64,000 nucleotides of DNA from Petrosia ficiformis (GCA_947044365.1 OX345642.1:3967598-4031597); one strand, 5' to 3'. Counted from the first letter of the stretch, positions 1 through 11,108 are shown. Numbers and translations are program-made. The notes: generated by a model from the sequence alone, not told the origin.

Positions 1-95
1 AGTTCATACAGCTTTTTGATAAATGTCCATGAAATAGATTTTCCATTATACTGTGAGTTAAATAATATAATAATTATAATGATCACCAAAAATTT

Positions 96-1879
96 GAAAT
101 CTAATTAAGTTACCTCCATATTTCAACCTGGATTAGCCAAACAGTTTCTTGTAGTTTTTATTAGGTGAGGTGGGTCAGAAAAAAAAATAAACTTTTCGCT
201 CGTTAAAACTAAGGGGGTTGCTAGTGTAGTAGTTGATGTTACATGTATTGTCACAAGGGCTATTTCCCACTAGTTTGAAGAGCTTCCTGTTGACTGAATT
301 CCCATTGAGGGTAATGCATGATACTTCAAACCCACACCTTTCTAGTCTCATAATAGCTTCGTAAAATAGTGATACTAATTGATCTCCAGTCAAACTTGAT
401 GATGGGAATGATGCATATGGAAATGTAAGATTGATGAACAATCCTCGAACGAAAGGTGTTTTCTGTTGTTGTATCTTCTAGGTATGACTTTTCCAGATTT
501 AAAAGATGTTCATTGATGTCCCCCATGTCACAAAATCCTGTTAGTTCACCTGTGTGTTTGTTGTATACCAAGTCCTCTTTAATGCGCATTTCATCTCCCA
601 GGAGGCACACTTGTTTTTGAAATGGAGATAATGAACTAACACAAGAGTCATTTATCAATTGTAGATCAAGATCATTTGAAAAGCCACTTCTGCTTTCATA
701 GAAATGCGTGTAGTCTTGTAAAGTGCGTTGAGATGGTAAATGCACACAGTTTGACGATCTTAGCAGTTCGTATGCGCTAGATGATTTGTGTTTTAGGTAA
801 ATATTAATGATGGATGCCATCTCATTAATTTTTTAGGAGTCTTAATGGTCTTGTATTGTGTTTTCCAAAATAAATATTGGAAACTGTCAGTTGAATAGTT
901 GTCCATCACAATCTGATTATGTTCTTCCATGATAGAAGCTAAATCATTATGTGTATTTATATCTAAGTGAACACCTCTCTCTTCAGAATCTTTTAATAAT
1001 TTAGTTTCCAGGTTTTTTATATAGATGTTTGCTTCAAGTTAAGTCCAATCTCAATTTTTTTTATTGTAGATATTTTTTGTCCGTCTGACATGAAACGATA
1101 GTTTGTGAACTTAGAAGTAGTAGATATGTCATTTTTGGTGGATTCCTTTGTTTGGTATGCAAATAGGCATCTTCTGTATTGATGACAGTTAAAACATCTC
1201 TTATTTGAAATCAATGGACAGTTGATGTGTCGTATTGTTTTACTGGGGTAAGTTTCCAATGTGGCAACAGTTTTTCCTACAAGAAAATATACATGTACAT
1301 TAATATATTGCAGCTGTAATCTATTAGTTTTAGTGTGTCGTGTTGTAATCATTTAGAGACATATAATTTGGTGTATAACTTTATTAACATACCTATTCGG
1401 TCAGTGAACTTCCCCTTTCTTTGTTCAGCTATTTGTATAAACTGATTATCATTATTTCCTGGACATAGGTTGCAGTTTTGAATTGTTGTGATGATATGCA
1501 AGAAATTTTCTGCATTTGAAATTGTCATTGTAGAAGTTGGTAAGTTAACTGTGCAACCTACATGTAGTACAATAACTTTATACTGGAGGGTTTCTGAAAT
1601 AGTTAGTGAAGAAACAACTGTTGGAATCTGTTGACTGTCATGATAGATTAAGCAGGCAGTTATTTCATTGTTTTCAGTTTGAACCAATGTCCACCCAGAA
1701 GGCAGTGAGTGCGACTGAATGCTTTTCTTCAGTAGGACTATTGGTTGAATAGGTAGAGATACAATCATCTTAGCATATACCCGATGAAGTGGAAGAGACA
1801 CTTGAAATTTAGGACGAAATTGCTTAATATTACGTTTGTAAGAAAACTTACGATGATAGAATGAGTGTTGTCTTCCCAT
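96..1879 (-). pseudogene. Decayed P-element-like transposase (THAP9-type, RNase H-like core)
   Basis: Reading right to left, an exon beginning at 1879 carries the family's pre-core region (motif NCNLCPGN, then AEQRKGKFTDRIG). A good donor lies at about 1393 and an acceptor TTTTCTTGTAG at about 1276. The next exon continues with NCPLISNKRCFNCHQYRRC and, after a frame change near 1017, with MRWHPSLI. A further one-base shift leads to NIYLKHKSSSAYELLRS, LPSQRTLQDYTHF and GDEMRIKEDLVYNKHTGEL, the first catalytic Asp region of the P-transposase RNase H-like fold. Another shift near 441 leads to GDQLVSLFYEAIMRLERCGF, and one in a T-run near 178 leads to DPPHLIKTTRNC. At least four frame changes make this a pseudogene. 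No THAP zinc finger is visible and the C-terminal part would lie beyond the left edge. The family call is from recognised motifs; confidence is high for a P-like transposase, lower for the exact clade. Confidence 0.8.
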
Positions 1880-2100
1880 CTAAATCAAAATGAAGTGATT
1901 TAAAACAAAGTTGGTATACTTGTCTGTCGACCAAACAGATATTTTAGTTACAATAGCTTATCTGGTTTAGATTGTATTATTATAATAGATAACTATCATC
2001 TAATGCTATTATACATGTATTAAATGTCTTGAATATAAAGTTATGAATGCATGTTGAATTATAATTAATTTTATTATTAATTTTTATAATTATTATTACT

Positions 2101-2133
2101 AGCGAAATAACGGCCTTTGGCCGTTATTTCGCT
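2101..2133. repeat. Perfect hairpin at Helitron 3' end
   Basis: Arms agcgaaataacggcc and ggccgttatttcgct (15 bp each) flank a 3-base loop ttt. On the minus strand the stem runs directly into CTAG|T. A part-copy of the arm (gcgaaataac) recurs near 2675-2685 in the same element. Confidence 0.85.
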
Positions 2134-2732
2134 TGGCGCTCGTAAACTCATAATGTGTTATAGTCCTTTAAATAAAAAATATTATAAATTATAAAGATGA
2201 AAGAGTAAAAATGCTATATAAACGCCAACCTAAACAAAATTTTACTAAATTTTTAAAAATTTAAACATGTCAACATAGCAACACTTTTCAAATCATAACG
2301 CTATTTCATTTATTTGTGACAATGTCGACAATCAACGATGAAAAGGATACTTATAAAGAATCAAAAGATAAGGAAACTATATCAAAAGATGAAAATGAAG
2401 AAATTAATGAAATAATGAATTTATTAAAAGACCACTCTTTTTATTTGATATGCGAAGAGTACGACTACAATTTGAAAATGAATTAACAATATCAACATCT
2501 CAATGAATGAATTATTCATTAATGAAAACAATAAAGATTAACATTAAAAAGTATAATAATTACATACAAAATATCATTATTTAAAAACAATTTTAACTAT
2601 AGATATCATTAATTATTTTATGATCTTTTATTTATTGCATTTCTTCTACTTTCAACAATTTCACCTAGTTCTTCTGCTGTTATTTCGCTCTCTTTCGTCA
2701 CTCTCTTTCATTCTCCTATTAATTCATTTCCG

Positions 2733-2888
2733 TTAACTTAACACTTCACAACAAACGATGTTTTTGGTTACAATTTTCGCTTGCTTTTTTCCCTGTTGAT
2801 CAGTATCATTAACCTGTACTCTGACATCTTCTAAAGCTCTAGCTCTTGAAAAGGCGACATAAAGCTGACCATGCGAAAATACAGGTTT
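2733..2888 (-). pseudogene. Helitron helicase C-terminal fragment
   Basis: The minus strand encodes KPVFSHGQLYVAFSRARALE followed by DVRVQV and ends at a TAA at 2733-2735. HGQLYVAFSRAR is the conserved motif VI region of Pif1-type helicases found in Helitron Rep/Hel proteins. Everything upstream of this motif in the usual >1000-residue protein is missing, because the preceding open frame is the N-terminal fragment rather than helicase sequence. It cannot act as a helicase. Confidence 0.8.
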
Positions 2889-2903
2889 AGATAAATAAAT
2901 TCC

Positions 2904-3184
2904 TACCACCTAAGAGATTCACAATACTGGCACAATTCATTCATTTGTCCCAAATAATATACTGTATCCAAATCATCCTCACTTATCCTGTGTCTTCTTA
3001 TTCTATGTCTCTCTCTATCAGATGTTAGCTGGTCTTCTCTCTCCATATCAGTTAGTGTTGTTCTTGTTTCTCTATGTCTCTGTCTATCAAACGATCTCCT
3101 TAACTCTCTTTCTTCTTCTGTCTCCAAACTTCTTCTCTGTCTTCATATAATTCTGTCTCTGACTCTCCTTGAATTTAAACTCAT
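2904..3184 (-). pseudogene. Helitron protein N-terminal fragment
   Basis: From an ATG at 3184 the frame reads MSLNSRRVRDRII, hits a TGA, then stays open through an Arg/Glu-rich segment into ISEDDLDTVYYLGQMNELCQ and YCESLRW before a stop at about 2903. The Arg/Glu-rich region followed by YLG.M...C..C.ALRW is the usual start of animal and plant Helitron Rep/helicase proteins. The in-frame TGA (probably from CGA) and the missing remainder show it is dead. It lies immediately upstream of the helicase tail fragment. Confidence 0.7.
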
Positions 3185-3318
3185 CTTTAAAAATCAAACG
3201 TCTGGCCTAAGCCTTAACAGCTGGAGTTTTGTGTGTTCACTGTTCACTGTTCAGTACTAAATTACTGAGTGTATTCAGACCTTTTTTACTAACTCACTGA
3301 GCTTGAAAATTGAAAGCA

Positions 3319-4892
3319 TGAGTGAACCTTCCTTCAAGAAACGAAGAGTAGGCCAAGGTGAAACACCAGCAAACTGTATTACTACCTACTTCTCTAAAAT
3401 TCAGACACATCATTCCCATGATGATCCTCTTGGTAAGTCAGTGCTAAAAATACTTTGGCTTCCATGCCATGATTTGATCATTTTGCTTTTGTTATGTATA
3501 GGCACAGAAGTTGAACATGAAAGTCAAACCCAATCAGACTTTCAGTTTGAAACAGAGTAGCCTAGTACTAGTACTCAGTTAACCGTCACAGTTGAAACTA
3601 TCGATGAATTCTAAGAAGGTAAACAGCAGATTGAGTGATTAGATAATTTTTTTCCTCTCTTTTAATGATTATATATAATTATCATAATTATGTATATATT
3701 GAGTATCTGCTGCTTATCTTTTGTAGACGGCAGTGATAATGACCAGCAAGAACAGGGTGACATTGTGGAACCAGAAGATTGCTCTACTGATCAAGAAACA
3801 TGCCAAGGAATTAGCAGAGATGCCGTGTGCACAGACCTGTGCTGCTCTAGTGGAAATATAAATCAACCGACAAGTATGGCATTGCTTAAAAAGTCAAAGA
3901 GAGTTTATGGGTCTGGAGCCAATACACAAACAAGGTACTTTTTGTCAAAGTCATTTCCATGGCTTCATTTTTGCTCATCAAAAAGCAAAGCTCTTTGTTT
4001 TTACTGCACGAAGGTTGAATGTTTCAATGATGAGCTCGAAAGCAGAAGCAGTATTTATGTCTACTGGATATTCAAACTGGAGAAAGGCAACAGTTTGATT
4101 CAAAGAACATGAGCTTTCTGTAGCACACCGTCATGCTGTCAATACCAATGCAAATGACTGCTATTGTGCTGTAAATGTAACTATCAGTGCCTTGAAGAAC
4201 CTTCGCACTGACGAAAAATTCAAGTCATTTTTTGATTTGGTCAAGAAAAAAGCAGATGGCAAATGCGATCCTCCAATGCTTCCATGTCAAAGAAACATTC
4301 CAAGAAGAGTCAATGACGGTGAACCACAGCTCAGGTTTAAGTCAGTGGAAGACATCTATCAGAAAGAATACTTTGAGATCATAGATAGTACGATTGGTGG
4401 CCTTGAGAGAAGATTTATGCAACTCCATTTTGATATCATTAGAAATATCGAATCAGTTTTGATAGATAGTGCCAACAGGAAAGCAACAACGCTCACCACT
4501 GAATTCGTATCACTTTATGCCAACGATATAGATATGGAGAAGTTACAGCTACAGTTAAAGCTTCTTCTAGATGCTGTGAAAACTGCTGTCCCTGATGGGA
4601 TTGAAATTCATAAAGTAACACGCATTCAAACACTGTGCGAATATGTTTTAAACTCTCAGAGCTGCTTGAAGACATTACTCTCAGAAGTACACAAGCTTCC
4701 TTAACTATTCCTGTAACAACTGCCAGTTCAAAACCCAACTTCTCCACCCTTGAACAGATCAAAACCTATTTACGAAACTCAATGACACAATGTACATTGA
4801 ACAATTGCATGCTCTCACACATTCACACTAAAGAGATTGCAGCTGAGTTTATTAAAAATTGTACTACACGCACAACATTTTTTGGTCAATTT
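3319..4892 (+). pseudogene. Internally deleted hAT transposase (TTF zinc-finger / ZMYM1-like)
   Basis: The N-terminus (MSEPSFKKRRV at 3319, then TYFSK) and the segment RYFLSKSFPWLHFC...KALCFYCTK (about 3942-4013) match the TTF-type zinc finger at the start of ZMYM1-like hAT transposases. After a frame shift the text SNWRKATV is followed by an in-frame TGA at about 4108 and then FKEHELSVAHRHA. The frame then jumps to the region just before the C-terminus (RTDEKFKSFFDLV, LPCQRNIPRRV). The RNase H core with its catalytic residues is missing. After another shift the hAT dimerisation region follows (LTIPVTTASS, NFSTLEQIKTYLRNSMTQ, NNCMLSHIH). Introns are possible near 3432-3502 and 3560-3726. With several breaks and no catalytic core it is a relic. 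I did not find convincing terminal inverted repeats or an 8-bp target duplication. Confidence 0.8.
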
Positions 4893-6542
4893 TAATTTAT
4901 ATGTTTACTTTTAGTGGTATTACTGTTTTTTTAAAATTTGCACCCCCAATGTTAATACTGTTCCTGTATAGTGAAGAATGGCTAAGACAACGCAGTGATT
5001 GCAAGTTATTCTCTATTATATGAAGAATGAATGTGAAATTGAGATATCAATTGTCCCACTCTTTACACCCTGAAATATAGGTTGGCTCATTGGAACGAAG
5101 GCCAACTAAGCTAATGGAAGGAGCTGTTTATATTTGAAGATTTTCAATTAAAACTTACATGTACCATGTACCTTGTGTCACCTACGCAAGTATGCATTGT
5201 ATATGTAGTTAAGTTGCGTCATTTCGGGGGCTTGGTCAAATAATGGTGTGGCGTGTATTACCACACAATAGAATGTATACGACGTACAAGCACTCGAGCT
5301 CTACAGACTGGCAGTAAGAAAGATTAAGAAAGCTGCTTGTAGCTTACGTAAAAACAGAAACTATTAACTAGGTATTCTACCTGAAATATATTCCTAAAGT
5401 TCTGCAAGATCCTTTAAAAGGTAAGGAGAGTAGATATCAAAATAATAACTATAATAGGCTGTTGCGTTTCAGACATGATAAAGCTGGGCACCACAAAGCA
5501 ATCCTAGGGATACTTTTTCTCTATATAATTATATATCTTGTTTTTATAATTATATTCTACTGGAAATTTACGAATATTCGAGCTGTTGTCAACAGCTTCA
5601 GATTAGTTAAACTAGCCCTAGACACAAGATATTGAACAATAATTATTATAATTATTATCGAAACAATCTCTGTACCAGAAAGAATAGACACTACTGTTCT
5701 AGACTAAATGAATAACTTGAAAGTTTTGGTGTACAGGACCCTTGCTACTGTGGCATGGTAAAGCCTGGTTCACAATATGACGCAAGCTTTGCTTTGCGTC
5801 CATTGTGTTGTGATAAAATTCTGAAAACTGATTGGTCAAATGCAATTGCAGCTGATGCAAAATAGAATCAGATCCTATCTTGCATTACGTTGCGTCTGAC
5901 GGTGTTAAAGGAAGCGCATCATCTTCACAATACAACGCGCTGACACAACGCAAAGAAACACAAGGCCTTGTGTCCATATTGTGAACCTAGTACATGTGAA
6001 TCAAGATTATTGTTGTTGATTGTACTATTTACCAAAACAATCCGTCTTTTGATTTTATTTATCATTTATTAGTTCACATTTATATATCTAGCAAAAATAG
6101 AATTGGAATGCATGATGCAAGTGGGTGTGGTTATCATTAAAGGTGTGTTCTGCATATTTTTAAGTGCCACTCTTCAATGTCACTAGGTTTAGTGTTACAC
6201 TAGTAACAACTGTCTAATATTGTGAGCTATCTTCTTTAATCAAAGTCTTCAACAACAGCAACTGTGAGACATTAACATTGTTAACTGCCAAACCAAAGGA
6301 CTTTAGAAATTTTTAAATATGTTCACCTTCATTTTGAGTATATTGGTACCTCTATCAGAACAGTAGCGCTTTTAGTTTTCATGATTGGACTGGCAACACA
6401 CATACACAGAAACACAACCAAATTAATGTAACCCTCTGCCTATGTGTGCAAGGGTTAATAAGTTAAATTTGTTCACACAATTACATATAATTATTACTGA
6501 CCTCTCTATTTATCCATTTCTTCATAAGAGCTTGAAACTCAC
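4893..6542. other. Non-coding, two repeat copies
   Basis: No supportable gene. About 5170-5510 is a copy of a dispersed repeat (shared blocks GCGTCATT-CGGGGGCT, GAGCTNCAGAC and GTTTCAGACA, ending in the complement of AGTATCCCTA..GCTTTGTGG) that recurs at 28150-29180. A short inverted-repeat element follows at 5764-5990. The rest is AT-rich sequence with frequent TACATGTA and ATAATTAT. Confidence 0.6.
5764..5990. mobile_element. MITE-like inverted-repeat element
   Basis: The ends carry a perfect 12-bp inverted repeat (ggttcacaatat at 5767-5778 and its complement at 5976-5987), extended inward by an imperfect repeat rich in ttgcgt/gtgttgtg. There is no coding capacity. Target duplication is not clear, so the superfamily is not assigned. 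Confidence 0.55.
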
Positions 6543-8995
6543 CATAATGAGAGTATTCTTCCTCTCCAGCCATTGGTCATTATGAATTGTTTCAGGCTCA
6601 GAACAAAACACATGACATTCCAGAGGTTGTAGATCAGATAGTAAAGATGCTATTCGTTCTGCACATTGACCAATCAGAGGGGTGGTGACTATTATAACAA
6701 CACGACTATATGGAGCCTGCAAAAATTAATACATGTAGCAGTAGTGCTGAGTGATATTGTAATAATGTCATGTGATCATTGCTGAAACAATTTGGTTAGT
6801 ATTATGATAATAATTATTGATATACATGTAATTATCTGTATGCATGTTTAATGTGAGATAGTAGCAACATCAACAAGTACAAACAGGACACCTATTTACC
6901 AAACAAATCCTAAAACCTTGCTTCTACCATGACTAGATTGAATTGACCAATCAGATTGCTTATAATGAGGTTTCTAAATGTGTTATCAAACCTCCCGGTC
7001 TTTACCGGGAGGTTTGATAACATGTTATTAAACCTCCCAGTAAAATTTTCCCGTCATCAATTGAAATGAAATTCAAGTTACATAGTTGTCAATTCCTTTA
7101 TAATACTTCATAGACATAAAACAACAATCATGATGACTATATACAACTGTAGCTATAATTATTAGCTGTAATTCATAGTGATGCATGTTCTTTTTGAAAA
7201 TCGGACACCAATTTGTATGCTTGTGATTGAGGTCTTTCAGAGCTCTATTGCTTCCTCTCGCATGAGATTCCAAAAGAGTTGGGTGGGGCTGTTTCTGCAG
7301 CGCTAGCTTCGATGGATCAATATCGCTGGAAGACCACACCTTATACTGGAGTGGAGGTCGAGGAGGAGCCGGAAGTCTGCCACATGTAGAGCTCTTTTTG
7401 TCATTTGCGATTGAACTGTTGATTAGTTACTTGTCTAAAGAGTCACAGAAACCCACACTATAGTGAAATTATGTATACTGTTGCCACGCGCAAAGATTTG
7501 CTTAGTTACTGTATTTCGCGCGCGTTTCATGGTAGAAGACGGTTATACACCTCGGTACGGTTTCTACTGATTTATCAAACCTCGTGCCTTCGGCCCTCGG
7601 TTTGATAAATCCAGTAGAAACCTTTACCTCGGTGTATAACCTATACTTCTTCTCTGCAGGTCAACAATATGCACGAAAACCATAATAACTCATGATAACA
7701 GCAAAACAAGGATGATTTAAAAGCAAGGACAGTTAGTATAATTATTAAATCTAGATCAAATTTTGACTCTATATGTACTACTAATAGACCCTTAGTCTAG
7801 GATTGCTGGATTAAGGATTGAGCAGAGTGTGCCCTTAAACTGTGGCTGGCTGGCCATACAATTGAGAGGTGTGACCTCTAGGATTGGCCTCAATCATATC
7901 CTTTATACAAGGGAGTTTGACATCAAACACGATCAAGTTATTGTAACTAGATGTTCTGAGAACACATACCCCATACAATATTGAATTATGAACACGTTAT
8001 AGTATACCAAGGGTTTGACTGAAAAATGGTGGACCTTTCTAAACTAATAAAAAAGAAAAACTTGGAAATTATAGATATTGTGAACTGCATTAGCTTCAGT
8101 AAGGTATGCATATATTCTTATATGACTAATTTTGAGCTGTCTGATGTGACGATGCATGCAGACTTGCTGTTTTCAATTGCCACTCTAAGTATATTGGAAA
8201 ACCTCACACAGAGAAGTGTTTGGTATTTCTTAAATCAGTCATACACGTATGAAGTTTGTGTCATCATGGTAGTACATGTATTCACAAAACTGTTGGGATG
8301 GTTTTTATACTTGTTACTCTATAAAACACACACACATCAGAGAGCCTAGTCACAAGATAGTCTCGCCAGGCCAGCCCCTCACACGCTACGCGGGAAGAGG
8401 GTTTGGTCAAATTCGCATGTTACATTCATGTTGTAGTCAGCAGCTGGGGCAGGTTTCTTAAGTGGGTGAAATTAATTAAATCTGAGGTGTTAGTAACCTA
8501 GTAAACAATAAACATATACGTGATTAACACAATAACTGTGGTGTTAAACACAAATGTAACATGCGAGTTTGACCAGACCCTCTTCCCGCATAGCGTGTGA
8601 GAGGTTGGCCTGGCGAGACTAGTCACAAGAATGCAGCCCCTTTAAATTAATGGGTGTGGCTATGAAATAACATCAACTTTGTTCAGATACCAACGCACTG
8701 TATTATACTGTACCTGTTGTGTGTGACTAGCCATTAATCACACATGCACACACACAATGTTATATATAAAACATTCTACATAATATAGAATAACGTTTAC
8801 TTGAAAAATGAAGTCTCTAGCTACAGGATTGAGTTCATGATAAAGTGAATAAACTCCCACACATCTTTGTAACACATTATCCTTCTCACACCAATGAAAT
8901 ATCTCTGCTGCAGAGTTATCTAAAAATATGGCAGCACTTTCACACACTGCTACTACACGCTTCCGTGGTTCCTGACCAAGAGACCGGAGGTACAT
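6543..8995 (-). CDS. SCFD2: SCFD2-like Sec1/Munc18-family protein, 5' exons (partial)
   Basis: Exon 1 runs 8995-8801 (65 codons, donor CAA|gtaaac). It contains VCESAAIFLDNSAAEIFHW, which matches the start of SCFD2 (pattern A-V/I-Y/F-L-D-x-x-C/A-A-E-x-x-H-W). A second exon at 6716-6543 (acceptor ttttgcag, donor ATG|gtgagt, 58 codons, phase 0 at both ends) reads APYSRVVIIVTTPLIGQCAE and later LECHVFCSEP, matching the next conserved stretch (the YCVVVTT region of the human protein). An exon of roughly 20-30 codons expected between them was not found in the 2.1-kb intron, and the remaining two thirds of a Sec1-like protein are not in the window: they lie beyond position 1, past the transposon cluster, or are lost. 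SCFD2 relatives act in ER-Golgi vesicle fusion. A 69-bp-arm MITE and two hairpins sit in the intron, as does a proline-containing minus ORF at about 7200-7425 of no known identity. Identification rests on short conserved stretches. Confidence 0.55.
6981..7022. repeat. Perfect 19-bp-arm hairpin
   Basis: Arms tgttatcaaacctcccggt (6981-6999) and its exact complement (7004-7022) flank a cttt loop. A shorter related string (ttattaaacctccc) follows at 7024. No target duplication or coding sequence is visible. It lies in the SCFD2-like intron. Confidence 0.8.
7535..7655. repeat. Nested long hairpin (cruciform-forming)
   Basis: Inner arms atttatcaaacc (7570-7581) and ggtttgataaat (7599-7610) enclose a loop with gccttcggc. 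Further out ggtttctactg (7559-7569) pairs with cagtagaaacc (7612-7622), and ggttatacacc pairs with ggtgtataacc near 7633-7643. The arms share TATCAAACC with the hairpin at 6981. A CpG-rich patch (cgcgcgcg, about 7517) lies just outside. Confidence 0.75.
8358..8621. mobile_element. Mutator-like MITE with 69-bp terminal inverted repeats
   Basis: Near-identical inverted arms 8358-8426 and 8553-8621 begin with tagtctcgccaggcc. Immediate flanks carry a perfect 9-bp direct repeat gtcacaaga (8349-8357 and 8622-8630). Long arms plus a 9-bp target duplication fit the MULE superfamily. The 126-bp centre has no coding content. Confidence 0.88.
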
Positions 8996-9054
8996 CCATT
9001 GAGTCGAACCCCTATTGATTACGGCATCGTTGTAATTACCGACATTACGGGATC
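8996..9054. promoter_or_regulatory. Compact bidirectional promoter / shared 5' region
   Basis: Only 59 bp separate the minus-strand ATG of the SCFD2-like gene from the plus-strand ATG of the sulfotransferase gene. The interval has three ATTACGG/ATTACCG strings (attacgg at about 9018, attaccg at about 9035, attacgg at about 9044) and no TATA box. Either both leaders are very short or each transcript starts inside its neighbour. Upstream untranslated exons cannot be excluded. Confidence 0.5.
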
Positions 9055-10077
9055 ATGTGTCCATGTGCACTAGCGATGATCAAATTCTATCTGATACTAC
9101 CTGTAGTAACTTTGCTTATAATATTATTCATCTCTAATAATCATCAAAGAATAGATCAACACGACGTGATAACTGAAGAAGTTGTTCAATATCCGATGAT
9201 AGGGAAGAATGCATTGTCGTCTCCAGAGACTACAGGCTCCATTGACATTAAAGACGTTATACTTGAAGGGAAGGCTGAAAGAAGGTTTCCCGGAGCCATC
9301 ATTATCGGGGCCAAGAAGTGTGGAACTACAGCTCTAAGGCAGATATTAAGTCATCATCCACTGATTGAAACAGCAAAGAACGAACTGAAATTCTTTAGTG
9401 AACGCTATAGTCGTGGAATCAGTTGGTATATTGCACAAATGCCATTAACAAAGAAAGGCCAGTTAACAATTGAAAAGACTCCAAAATATTTCGTGTCAAA
9501 AGTAGCCCCCCAAAGAATTAAAAATATTTCTAAGGATGTAAAATTAATCCTAATAGTGCGAAACCCATTATCTAGGTCTGTATCAGATCATTACTTCATA
9601 AGGAGACGTCTTGGACAAACTGATGCATCTATGAATGCATCGTACACAAAAACGGTTCTTTGCAATACTAACGAAATCAATAATCGTTCTAGCCAGATAA
9701 GTGTTAGCATGTATGATATTCATTATAGTCAGTGGTTACAGTGGTTTCCAAAAGAACAAATATTGATTGTCAATGGCGACAATTTAAAGTTTAATCCAGT
9801 TGAAGAGCTTACAAATATTGAGAAATTTCTGAATATTCCGCACTACTTTGAAAACGATATGTTTAATGTTACTGTCGATGAATCAAGTGGAAGAAGCCAT
9901 TGGTATTGGAAAGACACTGAATCTGAGTCACAGCATGTTGGAAAACAACATAAATTACCATATATATTGGAAAGTACATTGCACGAAGTAGCTGTGTTTC
10001 TACAGCCTCATGCAAGCAGGTTTTGTCAAATGGCATCGATTAATGTTACATGGTGCACAGACATGCTTAATCGATGA
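9055..10077 (+). CDS. Heparan sulfate 3-O-sulfotransferase-like, type II Golgi membrane protein
   Basis: Single open frame of 340 residues. Residues 9-27 form a signal-anchor membrane segment after a very short N-terminus, so the catalytic part would face the Golgi lumen. The PAPS 5'-phosphosulfate loop is GAKKCGTT (85-92). The family's catalytic-base region is KNELKFF, with Glu110. KTPKYFVSKVAPQRI (141-155) matches the TP.YF..P..RI segment. The 3'-phosphate site is LIVRNPLSRSVSDHY (166-180), and Cys324/Cys334 could form the C-terminal disulfide. Length and domain order fit HS3ST enzymes, which sulfate glucosamine 3-OH in heparan sulfate. The GAKKCGT loop is also compatible with related GlcNAc/NDST sulfotransferases, so the acceptor is inferred. 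ATG at 9055 or in-frame Met8 could be the start. The gene is intronless and divergently paired with the SCFD2-like gene. N-glycosylation sequons are present. Confidence 0.82.
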   Translation: MCPCALAMIKFYLILPVVTLLIILFISNNHQRIDQHDVITEEVVQYPMIGKNALSSPETTGSIDIKDVILEGKAERRFPGAIIIGAKKCGTTALRQILSHHPLIETAKNELKFFSERYSRGISWYIAQMPLTKKGQLTIEKTPKYFVSKVAPQRIKNISKDVKLILIVRNPLSRSVSDHYFIRRRLGQTDASMNASYTKTVLCNTNEINNRSSQISVSMYDIHYSQWLQWFPKEQILIVNGDNLKFNPVEELTNIEKFLNIPHYFENDMFNVTVDESSGRSHWYWKDTESESQHVGKQHKLPYILESTLHEVAVFLQPHASRFCQMASINVTWCTDMLNR

Positions 10078-11108
10078 ATGATGAAATTGCATTCCAGCTT
10101 ATACAATTATACTGAGATGTATATGATGGTAATGTATGTTGATTTTTTTAATGTTAACTTCAATTGACATGAAATACCAGTAGAGAACACTTTAAAATTG
10201 TAGTGCTTCAACTAATTGAATATAATTAGTATCAAAGTAGCTATGTAATTAGATGTAAACAAACCCACTATCTAATTAATTCTTTGTGTACTAACCAAAG
10301 TAATTATTTTGTTTTCACACATATTTCATGCCAATAATGTGAAAGGGTGGCAATGACAGACTATACATAAAAGGGTTTGGAAATTACAAACACAATTTAA
10401 TGTATTCCAAAAAAAAAAAAAACAGGTTAAATCTTGAACTACATTTAGAAGTCCTTCAGATGTGTGTGCTTGAAGAACACTATACACTGCAAAATAAAAT
10501 ACATGTAACTATATCATTTAGTGCAGTGGTTAGTACAGTTGCAAGCCTTACATCTTAAACCACAAATTAAATTCAATTATTATAGTTGAAGAACTCATAT
10601 TTCGTGTTAAAGATTTAGTATAATTTATACGAAAGTACATGTAATTACCCTTGCTACAAAGCATAGACAGAAGGGTGTGGTATCATAAATATACATTAGC
10701 CACATGAGACTATGTAATTATTTTGCCGGATTACATATATAATTATTATGATAATTTTCATTTTCTTTTTGCTTCTTGGAGTAGATTAGTCTTACAAGCC
10801 AGACCCAATGTTCTAACAACCATAAAAGTTTGGCCTGTACATAAGTAAATGTACATAATTATATATAATTATATACAAGGTTTAATACACTCACAAGACA
10901 TAATCAGAAACGCTGTTATTCTCCATCATGTACATGCAGCATGTGTAACCTACATACATGTCCATATCGTAACCAGACCCAACCTACTTCGTACGTTTAG
11001 CTTAGCGCTATATCTATGCCTGAGGATAAGGCGTGGTCTCCAGACTAAGTATATATGTACTATACTATACTATACTAGCGTAGCTGTAGGTTGGGTCTAG
11101 CTACGCAT
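10078..11108. other. Intergenic, sulfotransferase to SCYL3
   Basis: No gene seen. It contains a 15-A run near 10410, a copy of the GGTTAGTACAGTTGCAAG repeat (about 10526) that also forms the arms of a MITE at 16395-16649, and an inverted pair agacccaaccta / taggttgggtct (about 10976 and 11087) just upstream of the SCYL3 start. TAGTCTTACAAGCCAGACCC at about 10786 resembles the end of the MITE at 58234. Confidence 0.5.

Larger units (their letters stand above)
2099..3190 (-). mobile_element. Internally deleted (non-autonomous) Helitron
   Basis: On the minus strand this block has a Helitron N-terminal coding fragment (2904-3184) followed, after only a few bases, by the extreme C-terminus of the Pif1-like Helitron helicase (2733-2888), so the Rep and most of the helicase are deleted. 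About 0.6 kb downstream it ends in a perfect 15-bp-arm hairpin (2101-2133) that runs straight into CTAG followed by T, as expected for a Helitron 3' end (CTRR|T). The 5' TC end could not be fixed; it should be between about 3190 and 3310. A 54-codon plus-strand ORF (2322-2486, Lys/Glu-rich) lies in the non-coding tail and has no recognisable identity. Confidence 0.7.

Noticed and set aside
8160..8250. Minus-strand string resembling the missing SCFD2 exon (NILRVAIENS)
   Set aside because: It looks slightly like the human EILRDIICRS region, but no usable donor keeps the phase with the exon at 6716.
8990..9015. tRNA-like T-loop string ggggttcgactca
   Set aside because: No cloverleaf can be formed around it; chance match in the bidirectional promoter.
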